Positions 34,211 through 41,973 of a stretch of 64,000 bases of DNA are shown piece after piece. Position numbers and translations under genes: made by a program. Under the pieces are notes generated by a model. The model did no database searches. It was not told the DNA's origin and worked only from the letters and a program-made list of their open reading frames with translations. This DNA is from DATFXM01 sp035315885. Its GTDB lineage: Bacteria; Acidobacteriota; Blastocatellia; UBA7656. The stretch is taken from assembly GCA_035315885.1 (NCBI GenBank), contig DATFXM010000066.1:12180-76179 (forward strand), written 5' to 3'. Each line of letters begins with the position of its first letter. Positions within the stretch are counted from its first letter, which is position 1.

Positions 34211-35757
34211 CAGTTCGCGCCTCGTCCCTCCGGGCCGAGATCTCTCAATTTGAAGCGTTGAACCTTTCCGGTCGCAGTACGCGGCATAGCGCTTATGAAT
34301 TCGATCTGTGATGGTACTTTGTAATTCGCAAGCCTTTGACACGCAGTTTCGCGTATTCGTTGCTTCAAATCCTCGTTCGGCTCACCATTTTTGATGACGA
34401 CGAACGCGCGCGCGGTTGCCAGTCCGGCGTCGTCAATTGAGGGAACTACAGCCGCCTCGCTCACTGACTCATGTGCCAGAATCGCAGACTCGACCTCGAG
34501 TGGCGACACCCAGAGCCCTCGAACCTTGAAACAGTCGTCGACCCTCCCAACGTGAAAGAAAAAGCCTTCGTCGTCGGTTGTGTAGAGGTCGCCGGTGCGC
34601 ACCCAACCGTTGCGCAAGGTCTCCTGTGTCAACTCGTCGCGATGCCAGTATCCTGCGAATGCGCTCGCACCGTTGACCCACAGGTGACCGGCTTCGCCCC
34701 TTGCACACTCTCCGCCTTCGTCGGACCTCAACCTCAGTCTATAGCCGTTAACTGCCTGTCCGCTGGAACCCGCGAGCGCATGCCCCGGCCGATTTGAAAT
34801 GAAGATGTGGAGCATCTCGGTCGATCCGATGCCGTCCAGAATCTCCAGTCCCACATTGTTCTTCCAGTCTTCGAAGATTCTTCCCGGAAGCGCCTCGCCG
34901 GCCGATAAACACCGTCTCAGCGACGTTGTGTCCACCTCCCCGCCTGTTGCTTTGAACTGAAGGAGAGAGTTGTAGACCGCCGGCACTCCGAAGAACAAAG
35001 TCGGCCTGTACTGGCTGAAAATGGCCGCGACCCGTTCAGGGGTTGGCCGTCCGGGGTCGAGCACTACCGTCGCCCCGGCCGCGAGAGGAAAGGAAAGGCT
35101 GTTCCCAAGTCCGTACGCAAAGAACAGACGAGACGACGAGTAAACTCGATCCTCCGGAGTCATCTTAAGCACCGAGCCGGCGTAGCACTCGACCGTTCTT
35201 GGTATTGATTGATGGGCGTGCAGGACTCCTTTGGGTTTGCCCGTGCTTCCCGAGGTATAGAGTAAGAAGCACGGCGACGAGGCGTGTGTATCAGCCGTTG
35301 CCGCCCACTCTCCGGTGTTTCGTATTTCGGTTGATCGAGGCGAATACGCATTGATGTCGATCGAAGGACATGGCGCCGGCTGGGAATCTAACCCTAACCT
35401 CACCGAGTGTTCATGCTCGGTGACCAGCAATTTCGCGCCGGAATCGGTGAGCACAAACTCGAGGTCTTCGCGAGTCAGGAATGTGCTCAGCGGCACGCAA
35501 ATCAGGCCGAGCTTCGCCGAAGCGAGGAAGCACGCGACGAAATCAGGGCGATCGCTTAGCAGCAAGGCGATTCGATCTTCGGCAGCCAGGTTGCGCTGAG
35601 AGAGCGTCGCTGCCCATTGGTCCACGATCGCTGCAAGGTCGCGATAGGTCAGGCTCTGCCCTTCTGATTCGATGGCAATATTGTTGCCAAATCGATTGAG
35701 TTTATCCGGTCCGATGAAGTAGTCGCAGAGATTGAAGGGTTGTTTCGGGGAGGGCAT
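34210..35757 (-). CDS. Benzoate-CoA-ligase-like AMP-forming enzyme
   Basis: 515 residues from the ATG at 35757 (a TTG precedes it). The ANL motifs are in place: P-loop LLYTSGSTGKPKGVLHAH, SAGEALPG, GIGSTEMLHIF (aromatic motif), GWVRTGDLYTTDDEGFFFHVGR hinge and PRTATGKVQRFKLRDL with the catalytic lysine. The size, GSTEMLHIFISN and NLCDYF opening match the benzoate/4-hydroxybenzoate CoA ligase branch. It makes an acyl-adenylate then the CoA thioester of an aromatic or related acid. The enzyme is coupled to a Ycf48-like exported protein, an odd partner. A TATAAT directly ahead implies its own promoter. Confidence 0.85.
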   Translation of the reverse strand: MPSPKQPFNLCDYFIGPDKLNRFGNNIAIESEGQSLTYRDLAAIVDQWAATLSQRNLAAEDRIALLLSDRPDFVACFLASAKLGLICVPLSTFLTREDLEFVLTDSGAKLLVTEHEHSVRLGLDSQPAPCPSIDINAYSPRSTEIRNTGEWAATADTHASSPCFLLYTSGSTGKPKGVLHAHQSIPRTVECYAGSVLKMTPEDRVYSSSRLFFAYGLGNSLSFPLAAGATVVLDPGRPTPERVAAIFSQYRPTLFFGVPAVYNSLLQFKATGGEVDTTSLRRCLSAGEALPGRIFEDWKNNVGLEILDGIGSTEMLHIFISNRPGHALAGSSGQAVNGYRLRLRSDEGGECARGEAGHLWVNGASAFAGYWHRDELTQETLRNGWVRTGDLYTTDDEGFFFHVGRVDDCFKVRGLWVSPLEVESAILAHESVSEAAVVPSIDDAGLATARAFVVIKNGEPNEDLKQRIRETACQRLANYKVPSQIEFISAMPRTATGKVQRFKLRDLGPEGRGAN

Positions 35758-35765
35758 CAACCGCG

Positions 35766-35795
35766 ATTATAGGGGTCGCAAAGTGAGCGATACAA
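35766..35795 (-). promoter_or_regulatory. Possible leaderless promoter of the CoA-ligase gene
   Basis: A perfect TATAAT (35771-35766) lies only about nine bases before the ATG at 35757, with TTGTAT 18 bases further upstream (35795-35790). Initiation would fall at or next to the start codon, leaving no room for a ribosome site, and none is seen. The -35 is weak (three of six). Confidence 0.4.
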
Positions 35796-35818
35796 GGCAC
35801 CCGCCGAGGGGGGTACTT

Positions 35819-36379
35819 CTAGTTAGAGTCGCATTGGGGCTTTCTTATCCGAGACAGAATTTCAACAGCGACCTGAGCGGCGTCTGAGTTCTCTGTGTCG
35901 ATCGGTTCACCAAAGTGGTCGTCGCGATGAGAATCAACGCACTCACGGACCTTCTTTAGCGCCCATTCCCGCTGTTGTGGATCTCTGTTCGCATCACGTA
36001 GTTCGAGCCTACGGAGGATCGTGGTCAGTTCGGCTTGCAGACAGTAGACCTTCACTTCTTTATCAAACCTGAGTATTTCAGCGACAATCTGATCGAAGTA
36101 GTCGCGACGGCTAAATGCCATTGGGATGATTACCGGGCCTCGTGCCATTGCTCGAAAGAGTCTTGCGCCGGCGACCACCGATCGTCGCCATAGGGCGATA
36201 TCCTGATAATCGTCTGTGCCAGACCCGGCGAGTCGCATCCACGTGGGAGCATACTTGATGAGCCAGCCGAACCACTCGGGGTCAAATATTATGCTGCGCC
36301 GAATAGAGCGCTGTAGCAGCCGCGCAACGGTGGTCTTTCCCACGCCAAACGAGCCATTGATCAATATAATCATCGGCAC
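35819..36379 (-). CDS. P-loop nucleotide kinase-like ATPase
   Basis: 186 residues, possible starts GTG at 36379 or ATG at 36373. The opening MIILINGSFGVGKTTVARLL is a Walker A P-loop, followed by FDPEWFGWLI and a middle region with a Walker-B-like VIIPMAFSRRDYF. LRRLELRDANRD is a lid-like arginine-rich segment. This is the pattern of small AAA/TmrB-like or kinase-fold ATPases, some of which phosphorylate small molecules or give drug resistance. No specific substrate can be named. It lies 61 bases before the CoA-ligase gene, in a run of small genes of mixed type. Confidence 0.75.
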   Translation of the reverse strand: MPMIILINGSFGVGKTTVARLLQRSIRRSIIFDPEWFGWLIKYAPTWMRLAGSGTDDYQDIALWRRSVVAGARLFRAMARGPVIIPMAFSRRDYFDQIVAEILRFDKEVKVYCLQAELTTILRRLELRDANRDPQQREWALKKVRECVDSHRDDHFGEPIDTENSDAAQVAVEILSRIRKPQCDSN

Positions 36380-36415
36380 AAATCCGTTTAACGCAAAGAT
36401 CCTGTGTCATGAACC

Positions 36416-36961
36416 CTAGCTTCTTTGATGCGGTATCTGTCGCGACGCGGTATAGAACACCGTATCCCGGCCCTCAATTACTGCTCGTCGCGAGAATCTC
36501 ATTCCGATTCGGTCCATCACTCTGGCTGACGCCGTATTCTCAAAGTCAGTACTTGCAGTGACGTTAGTCATTTGAAGAGGTCCGAGTCCGTGCTCGAGCA
36601 TAGCGCGCGCAGTCTCAGTCGCAATTCCGCGTCTCCAGTATCTTTCGTCGACTCCGTAAAGCAGTTCCAGCTCCGGTGGTTGCCGGAAATACCAGAACCC
36701 TACAAACCCGAGAAGATCCTCGGCCTCTTGTGTGGTAATCAACCACAATCCAGTGCCTTCGGTCCGATGCAGTCGTTCACTTTCAGCCAGCAGCTCGACA
36801 GTCTTCTCGTAATGGAGAACCTCGTCATCGAACAAGAACCTTCGAACGCCCTGACTCGTCCACAGCGTGTGAAGCTCTACGGAGCTCGACTTACGTGCGG
36901 GTGTCAGCTTGAATCTGACTGTACTCAGAACAGTCATGGATTGAAACGAGAGGAGGTGCAC
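36416..36961 (-). CDS. GNAT-family acetyltransferase (RimJ/RimL type)
   Basis: 181 residues, with GTG at 36961 or ATG at 36937 as start; neither has a good ribosome site. The RimJ/RimL-like pattern is seen: EDLLGFVGFWYFRQPPELELLYGVDERYWRRGIATETARAML (motif A, acetyl-CoA pyrophosphate loop R-R-G-I-A) and VTASTDFENTASARVMDRIGMRF (motif B). Family members acetylate N-terminal amines of proteins or other amines. The neighbours are a small ATPase and a membrane protein, giving no hint of the acceptor. Confidence 0.85.
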   Translation of the reverse strand: MHLLSFQSMTVLSTVRFKLTPARKSSSVELHTLWTSQGVRRFLFDDEVLHYEKTVELLAESERLHRTEGTGLWLITTQEAEDLLGFVGFWYFRQPPELELLYGVDERYWRRGIATETARAMLEHGLGPLQMTNVTASTDFENTASARVMDRIGMRFSRRAVIEGRDTVFYTASRQIPHQRS

Positions 36962-36970
36962 GAATCTCAG

Positions 36971-37240
36971 CTAGCGGAGTTCTCTTGATCGCCGCGGAAG
37001 GCGAGGCTTAATGAGCGGCTCGCCAAGCAGAAGCCACTTTGCAAGTCTTTCGAGCAATTCAAACGCGAGTGGGAAGATAAGAAAGAACGGACCTACCGTA
37101 ATCGCCAATACCCACTCCCGAAATCCGCGAGGCAACGGAAACTCAATAAATACGATCAGCAGTGCGAACACCAGCCAGCCGACTATCACCCCGCCGACCA
37201 GGAGCGCTTTTTTTGAAATCGAGCGATGACTGCCGGTCAT
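36971..37240 (-). CDS. Small two-helix membrane protein, unknown
   Basis: The ATG at 37240, 11 bases after GGAGG, gives 89 residues; a TTG at 37270 is less likely. Two hydrophobic helices (ALLVGGVIVGWLVFALLIVF and WVLAITVGPFFLIFPLAFELL) lie between a short basic N-terminus and a basic C-terminus (KPRLPRRSRELR), so both ends probably face the cytoplasm. No family recognised. It ends nine bases before the GNAT gene. Confidence 0.6.
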   Translation of the reverse strand: MTGSHRSISKKALLVGGVIVGWLVFALLIVFIEFPLPRGFREWVLAITVGPFFLIFPLAFELLERLAKWLLLGEPLIKPRLPRRSRELR

Positions 37241-37330
37241 CGACAGCCGCACCTCCAAAACGATCAACAAGTCGCCAGTCAGTAGTACGCTCCGGCGACC
37301 CGCAGGTTCTATGCTTTAGCGGAAGACGCG

Positions 37331-37744
37331 CTACTTCGATTTGGGCTTTTCTGTCGCTGACTTCTTGATGATGGCTTGCAGCGTTGGCAGGTGCACGTCG
37401 CTGAGGCTCTTGATGTACAGACACCCTTTGCCGGTCTTATATTTGCCGAGCTTCTTCAACAGGTCGCCCGAGTCTTGCCCTCCGAGCCCGACATACAAAG
37501 TCAGTTCGGTCTTACGAGGCGAAAAGCCGGTGACGAACCAGTCAAGCTCTCGCCCACTGTCGTACTTGAGGCGCCGAGAACCAAACCCGACGATCGCGCT
37601 ACCCCACATCTTCGGCTCTGCCTTGGTTACCTTCTTCATAAGATCGACAATCGCGAACGCGTCTTCGCGCTTCTGCTTGCCGGTTATTTTATTCAGGAAA
37701 GCCTCGACGCTATTGTCAGTCAGCGTTGTTTTGTTCTTTGCCAT
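37331..37744 (-). CDS. DUF1801 family protein
   Basis: 137 residues from the ATG at 37744 (GTG at 37759 also possible). LMKKVTKAEPKMWGSAIVGFGSRRLKYDSG, then FVTGFSPRKTELTLYVG and LGKYKTGKGCLYIKSLSDVHL, is the DUF1801 (YdhG-like/DUF1801) signature of small soluble proteins with an open beta-sheet fold and unknown activity. In other genomes they occur as single genes. The lysine-rich tail is unremarkable. Confidence 0.85.
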   Translation of the reverse strand: MAKNKTTLTDNSVEAFLNKITGKQKREDAFAIVDLMKKVTKAEPKMWGSAIVGFGSRRLKYDSGRELDWFVTGFSPRKTELTLYVGLGGQDSGDLLKKLGKYKTGKGCLYIKSLSDVHLPTLQAIIKKSATEKPKSK

Positions 37745-37826
37745 CGGAGAGTTCTTCACAAGAAGTTATCGCGGTTGAATGCCGCAGGTGATCCAAACCC
37801 GAGCGCACGCGACGCGAAAAAGGGGC

Positions 37827-38771
37827 CTACAGCCGTCGATAACGGTCGCCGCCTGGTTCACGTTCGATCGTGACCCGGTTGTCTCCCGCCGCGTAGTCGA
37901 GGTGAGCCGCAGCCTCTGAAAGCGCGAGAAACCTGTCGTAACCCTTCACCTTCGGAAACAGCAGACCAGCAGCCTCCCATGCAGTCAAGCCGCGGTCCGG
38001 CAACAGGGACAGAAGCTTCTCCTGTCGCCTCATTGTGAAACGATAGAGCCGGTGAAAGTGCTCGTCGAAATCCTCGATGTCGTCCCCGTGACCGCCCTTC
38101 AACAGTGTGGGACCCAGCGAACGAATGCGCGCCAGAGAGACCATGTATTCCCCTAGCGACTGAAACCGGCGGCTGGTGTCGACCGGGTCAGGGCTGAGCA
38201 CCGGATTCGGAGTGATGTTCTTGAGTACCGTGTCCGAAGCGAACACCAGTCTGTTACTCGTCCTCATCAGACAGATTGACCCCGGCGTGTGCCCGGGCGT
38301 GTGCACGACTGTCAGGCTCTCGTGCTCGAATAGCAGCTCGTCATCATCCTTTAGAGTCTCGACTCTCTCCAGGGGCTGGGCGAAACCTCTGAACTTCTCA
38401 TAACCTGCTTCCATCTTGTCGATGGTTTCCGCCGGAACCCCAGCCGAGCGCAACAGCGCCCGATAGACCGAATAGTCAACCTCGGGCGCAACAGCCGGAG
38501 CATCCCATTCGTGGATGTACACCGATGCTCCAGACTCTTCGACTACCGTGCGGGCAAGCCCGTAGTGGTCTGAATGAGCGTGCGAAACTACGATCCGCTT
38601 TATGTCAGAGAGCCTGTAACCGATAAAGGACAGACCGTCGCGCAACGCTTTGAGCGAGTCCGGATGAAGGGGTCCAGCGTCGATCAGCGTCAGAGGATGA
38701 GCGTCGACCAGGTAAACGTTGACGGGCCCAACGTAGAATGGCGTCGGGACGATAATGCGGTGGACTTTCAA
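37827..38771 (-). CDS. Metallo-beta-lactamase-fold hydrolase
   Basis: 314 residues, apparently with a TTG start at 38771 as no ATG fits. The N-terminal VNVYLVDAHPLTLIDAGP and the zinc motif VSHAHSDHYG (H-x-H-x-D-H) are intact, as are VVHTPGHTPGSICLM, FASDTVL and KGGHGDDI. The C-terminal 90 residues are helical (LGEYMVSLARIRSLG, FHRLYRFTMRRQEKLLSLL), as in the lactamase-B 2 / LACTB2-like group. The window puts it just after the beta-oxidation operon, so an acyl thioester or lactone is a reasonable guess but unproven. It has no close relation to the glyoxalase II-like protein at 25920. Confidence 0.85.
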   Translation of the reverse strand: MKVHRIIVPTPFYVGPVNVYLVDAHPLTLIDAGPLHPDSLKALRDGLSFIGYRLSDIKRIVVSHAHSDHYGLARTVVEESGASVYIHEWDAPAVAPEVDYSVYRALLRSAGVPAETIDKMEAGYEKFRGFAQPLERVETLKDDDELLFEHESLTVVHTPGHTPGSICLMRTSNRLVFASDTVLKNITPNPVLSPDPVDTSRRFQSLGEYMVSLARIRSLGPTLLKGGHGDDIEDFDEHFHRLYRFTMRRQEKLLSLLPDRGLTAWEAAGLLFPKVKGYDRFLALSEAAAHLDYAAGDNRVTIEREPGGDRYRRL

Positions 38772-38855
38772 TGTCTACTTGGCCTGCTTTACTTGATCTG
38801 GAATTCGTGAACAGCAAATGCTAAAGGGGATTGCTTGATTAGGCAACGTCGGAGG

Positions 38856-38889
38856 TGGGTGAGCAGCAAAGAGATCAGCCGCTCACCCA
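38856..38889. terminator. 9-bp inverted repeat after the beta-oxidation operon
   Basis: TGGGTGAGC at 38856-38864 and GCTCACCCA at 38881-38889 pair perfectly over a 16-base loop, 22 bases past the fadE stop. There is no U-run, so it is a weak intrinsic terminator candidate, or an mRNA-end stabilising stem. Confidence 0.45.
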
Positions 38890-38910
38890 ACTTCGACGAG
38901 ACTCGCTGCA

Positions 38911-40695
38911 TTACAGGTTGTAGCGTCCCGCTTCGGTGATCGCCTCGGCAATACGCCGCCGCGCCGCGACTGTGTCGTAGGGCGTGAACTTCATATAACG
39001 TCGAAGCACTCCCATCATCATGCGAAGCTCGTCTCCTTCGACCATCGCAGCGATCGCAGTCCTCGCACTTCGTTCGACTCGCTGAATCGCGTCGGTCACA
39101 AATACGCGGGTTGCATCTATCTGAAGATGGCAGCCCGCTTCGCCTTTCGATGTGTCGAGTTTCTCGGTTCGCAGGATCGCACTCTCCATCGCATAGACCT
39201 CCATGATCATGTCGCTCGCCGCCGCCAGAACTTCCTGCTGCTCGTTCACCTTGTCGCGGTATTTCAACGCTGCGGAACCGAGCACTGCAATCACTGCCTT
39301 CTTACAGTTCGTAAGCGCCGCTCGCTCTTCTGCAAAGAGACTCTCCGGCACCTCTTCGGGCATCGATGGATTGAGCATCTCGTCCTGCAGCTTCTTCGCA
39401 GCAGCGAAGAGAGCGTTCTCTCCCTTCGCAGCGCGTCGTAGAAACTGCCCCGCGATGATCAGCCGGTTGATCTCGTTTGTACCTTCGTATATCCGGCTAA
39501 TCCGAGCGTCACGATAGGCTCGCTCCACCGGATAATCACGCGAGTAGCCATTGCCGCCAAACACCTGAACCGATTCGTCACAAGCGTAGCCAAGCCATTC
39601 GCTACCGGTCACCTTGATTATCGAGCATTCAACCGCGTAGTCCTCGATCGCCTTCAACGCTTCCTTCGGAATGTTCCGATCGACCGCCGATAGACCGTCT
39701 TCGATCATACCGACGGTGCGATAAATCATGCACTCGCCGACATAGGCTCGGATCGCCATCTCCGCAATCTTCTGCTTGATCAAACCGAACGACGCAATCG
39801 GAACACCGAACTGATGACGCTGTTTCGCATATTCGGTCGATACTCCGACCAGCCGCTTTGTACCGGCAATCGAGCTGACCCCAAGTTTGAGCCGGCCGAT
39901 GTTGAGAATGTTGAAGGCAATCTGATGGCCCTTGCCTATTTCGCCCAGGACGTTCTCGACCGGCACTTGCGCATCCTCAAGATTGACCGCGCAGGTAGAC
40001 GATCCGTTGAGCCCCATCTTGTGCTCCTCCGGGGCAATCGATACGCCGGGAAACGTCCGCTCCACGATGAACCCGGTGAACTTGTCGCCATCCACCTTCG
40101 CAAAAACGATGAAGATGTCGGCAAAGCCGGCGTTAGTGATCCACATCTTCTGACCGTTCAGGATGTAGTGCTTGCCATCCGAGCTCAACTTTGCGGTAGT
40201 CTTCGCCGCGAGCGCGTCGGAGCCTGACCCGGATTCTGTCAGCGCGTATGCGCCAACCTTTTCGCCCGTAGCCAGCCCTGGCAGGTACTTGCTCTTTTGC
40301 TCTTCGGTACCGAAGTAGACAATCGGAAGCGTTCCGATTGTCGTGTGCGCACCCAGCGTCCCAGAGAACGATGCCTGGCCCGAAAGATTCTCGGATGCGA
40401 CCAGTGAGCTCAGCAGATCGAGACCTGCGCCGCCGTAGGCTTCAGGAATGTCGATGCCCAGCAGTCCCAGCTCTCCCGCCCTCTTCAGAAGATCACGATG
40501 CACCTCGTATGACTTGCTCTCGATCTCCGCGTCGAGCGGCACGATTTCCTTCTCGGCAAACGCCGCCGCGGTCTGGCCGATCATACGATGCTCATCGCTG
40601 ATGTCCTCGGGAGTGAATACATCTTCGGGTCGATGATCCTCCAGGACGAAACTTCCCCCTCTAAGTACCTGCTTGCCCTCTGCCGCTTTGCTCAT
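38911..40695 (-). CDS. fadE: Acyl-CoA dehydrogenase, FadE type (594 residues)
   Basis: 594 residues, the length of the Bacillus FadE. Acyl-CoA dehydrogenase domains occupy residues 30-420: AYALTESGSGSDALAAKTTA, MWITNAGFADIFIVFAKV, GNGYSRDYPVERAYRDARI and RIYEGTNEIN with E404 as catalytic base. A helical C-terminal extension of about 170 residues follows (FAAAKKLQDEMLNPSMPEE onward), which is characteristic of this long subfamily. It catalyses the first oxidation of acyl-CoA, passing electrons to ETF; no etf genes are in the window. GGAG precedes the ATG, 47 bases after fadA. Confidence 0.94.
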   Translation of the reverse strand: MSKAAEGKQVLRGGSFVLEDHRPEDVFTPEDISDEHRMIGQTAAAFAEKEIVPLDAEIESKSYEVHRDLLKRAGELGLLGIDIPEAYGGAGLDLLSSLVASENLSGQASFSGTLGAHTTIGTLPIVYFGTEEQKSKYLPGLATGEKVGAYALTESGSGSDALAAKTTAKLSSDGKHYILNGQKMWITNAGFADIFIVFAKVDGDKFTGFIVERTFPGVSIAPEEHKMGLNGSSTCAVNLEDAQVPVENVLGEIGKGHQIAFNILNIGRLKLGVSSIAGTKRLVGVSTEYAKQRHQFGVPIASFGLIKQKIAEMAIRAYVGECMIYRTVGMIEDGLSAVDRNIPKEALKAIEDYAVECSIIKVTGSEWLGYACDESVQVFGGNGYSRDYPVERAYRDARISRIYEGTNEINRLIIAGQFLRRAAKGENALFAAAKKLQDEMLNPSMPEEVPESLFAEERAALTNCKKAVIAVLGSAALKYRDKVNEQQEVLAAASDMIMEVYAMESAILRTEKLDTSKGEAGCHLQIDATRVFVTDAIQRVERSARTAIAAMVEGDELRMMMGVLRRYMKFTPYDTVAARRRIAEAITEAGRYNL

Positions 40696-40742
40696 GACTG
40701 GTCTCCTTTGTATCGAGCTTTTCTTTATTCAGGCTGTGTTGC

Positions 40743-41921
40743 TTACAAGAGTTCAAAAATCCCCGCGGCGCCCATCCCGCCGCCCACGCACATCGTCACC
40801 ATCCCGTACCGCGCGTTTCTCCTGCGCATCTCGTGAAGAAGGGTCGCGGTGAGTTTCGCGCCGGTACATCCGAGGGGATGACCGAGTGCAACTGCGCCGC
40901 CGTTTACGTTCAATCGCGACTGATCGATCCCCAGCTCCTTCACTACCGCCAGCGCTTGCGCGGCGAAGGCCTCGTTCAGTTCAATCACTTCGATCTGGTC
41001 GAGAGTGAGGCCGGCGATTTTCAAGGCCTTGGGCACAGCCTGAACCGGTCCAATGCCCATATAGTCCGGATCTACGCCGGCCGTCGCGAACGCAATCATC
41101 CGCGCCATCGGCCTCAACCCAAGCTCCTTCGCTTTTACATCGGACATCACCAGTGCGGCGGCCGCGCCATCCGAAGTTTGCGAAGAGTTACCGGCGGTCA
41201 CCGTGCCGCGCGCGTGAAATGCAGGCCTGAGTTTTGCGAGCGCCTCCATCGAGGTATCCGCGCGCGGTCCCTCATCTGTATGGAACGAAAGCTCGCGGGC
41301 GGCGCGCTTGCCTTTGGCGTCGAGCTCAACCGTTCTAACCTTCACCGGCACGATCTCGTCCTTGAACCTGCCTTCCGCGATTGCCGCGATGGCCTTCTGA
41401 TGGCTGGCCAGCGCAAACTGGTCTGCCTCTTCTCGAGAGATCGAGTATTTCCTGGCAACGTTTTCGGCGGTCAGACCCATGCTCAGGTAAAAGTCGGGGA
41501 TTGTCTCGACGAGCGTGGGATTGGGCCTGATATTGTGACCGCCCATCGGAATCATGCTCATCGTTTCGGTCCCGCCTGCTACGATGCAATCTGCCCACCC
41601 GCACCTGATTCTCTCGGCCGCAAAAGCGATTGCCTGAAGACCAGACGAGCAGAACCGATTGATGGTCACCGCCGACGTCTCTTTTGGAATCCCCGCAAGC
41701 CAGGCTGCCTGTCGAGCGACGTTCATTCCGCTCTCCGCTTCCGGAGTAGCGCAACCGAGAATGACGTCTTCGATCATCGACACCTCAACGCCCGGGGCTC
41801 GTTCTACTGCGGCCTTGATGGTCGCCGCAGCCATATCGTCGGGCCGAGTGTCCTTCAAAGTGCCCCGCGGCGCCTTACCCACCGCCGTCCTCACTGAGCT
41901 GACTATCACTGCATCTTTCAT
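40743..41921 (-). CDS. fadA: Acetyl-CoA acyltransferase (3-ketoacyl-CoA thiolase)
   Basis: 392 residues from the ATG at 41921 (GGAG upstream); the frame extends to 42053 without a sensible start. Cys91 in NRFCSSGLQAIA is the acyl-enzyme nucleophile. H in VNGGAVALGHPLGCTGAKL and C in TMCVGGGMGAAGIF complete the active site. The opening KDAVIVSSVRTAVGKAPRGTL is the usual start. It carries out the final thiolytic step of beta-oxidation. It follows fadB by 52 bases and comes before fadE, matching the fadN-fadA-fadE order of Bacillus. Confidence 0.95.
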   Translation of the reverse strand: MKDAVIVSSVRTAVGKAPRGTLKDTRPDDMAAATIKAAVERAPGVEVSMIEDVILGCATPEAESGMNVARQAAWLAGIPKETSAVTINRFCSSGLQAIAFAAERIRCGWADCIVAGGTETMSMIPMGGHNIRPNPTLVETIPDFYLSMGLTAENVARKYSISREEADQFALASHQKAIAAIAEGRFKDEIVPVKVRTVELDAKGKRAARELSFHTDEGPRADTSMEALAKLRPAFHARGTVTAGNSSQTSDGAAAALVMSDVKAKELGLRPMARMIAFATAGVDPDYMGIGPVQAVPKALKIAGLTLDQIEVIELNEAFAAQALAVVKELGIDQSRLNVNGGAVALGHPLGCTGAKLTATLLHEMRRRNARYGMVTMCVGGGMGAAGIFELL

Positions 41922-41973
41922 TTCATTCGCTCCAGTATTCTGTTCGCAGTTATTCAAGCCTCGAAAAGCATTC

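Noticed and set aside
40833..41897. 354-codon plus-strand frame
   Set aside because: Antisense to fadA, whose motifs are unmistakable.
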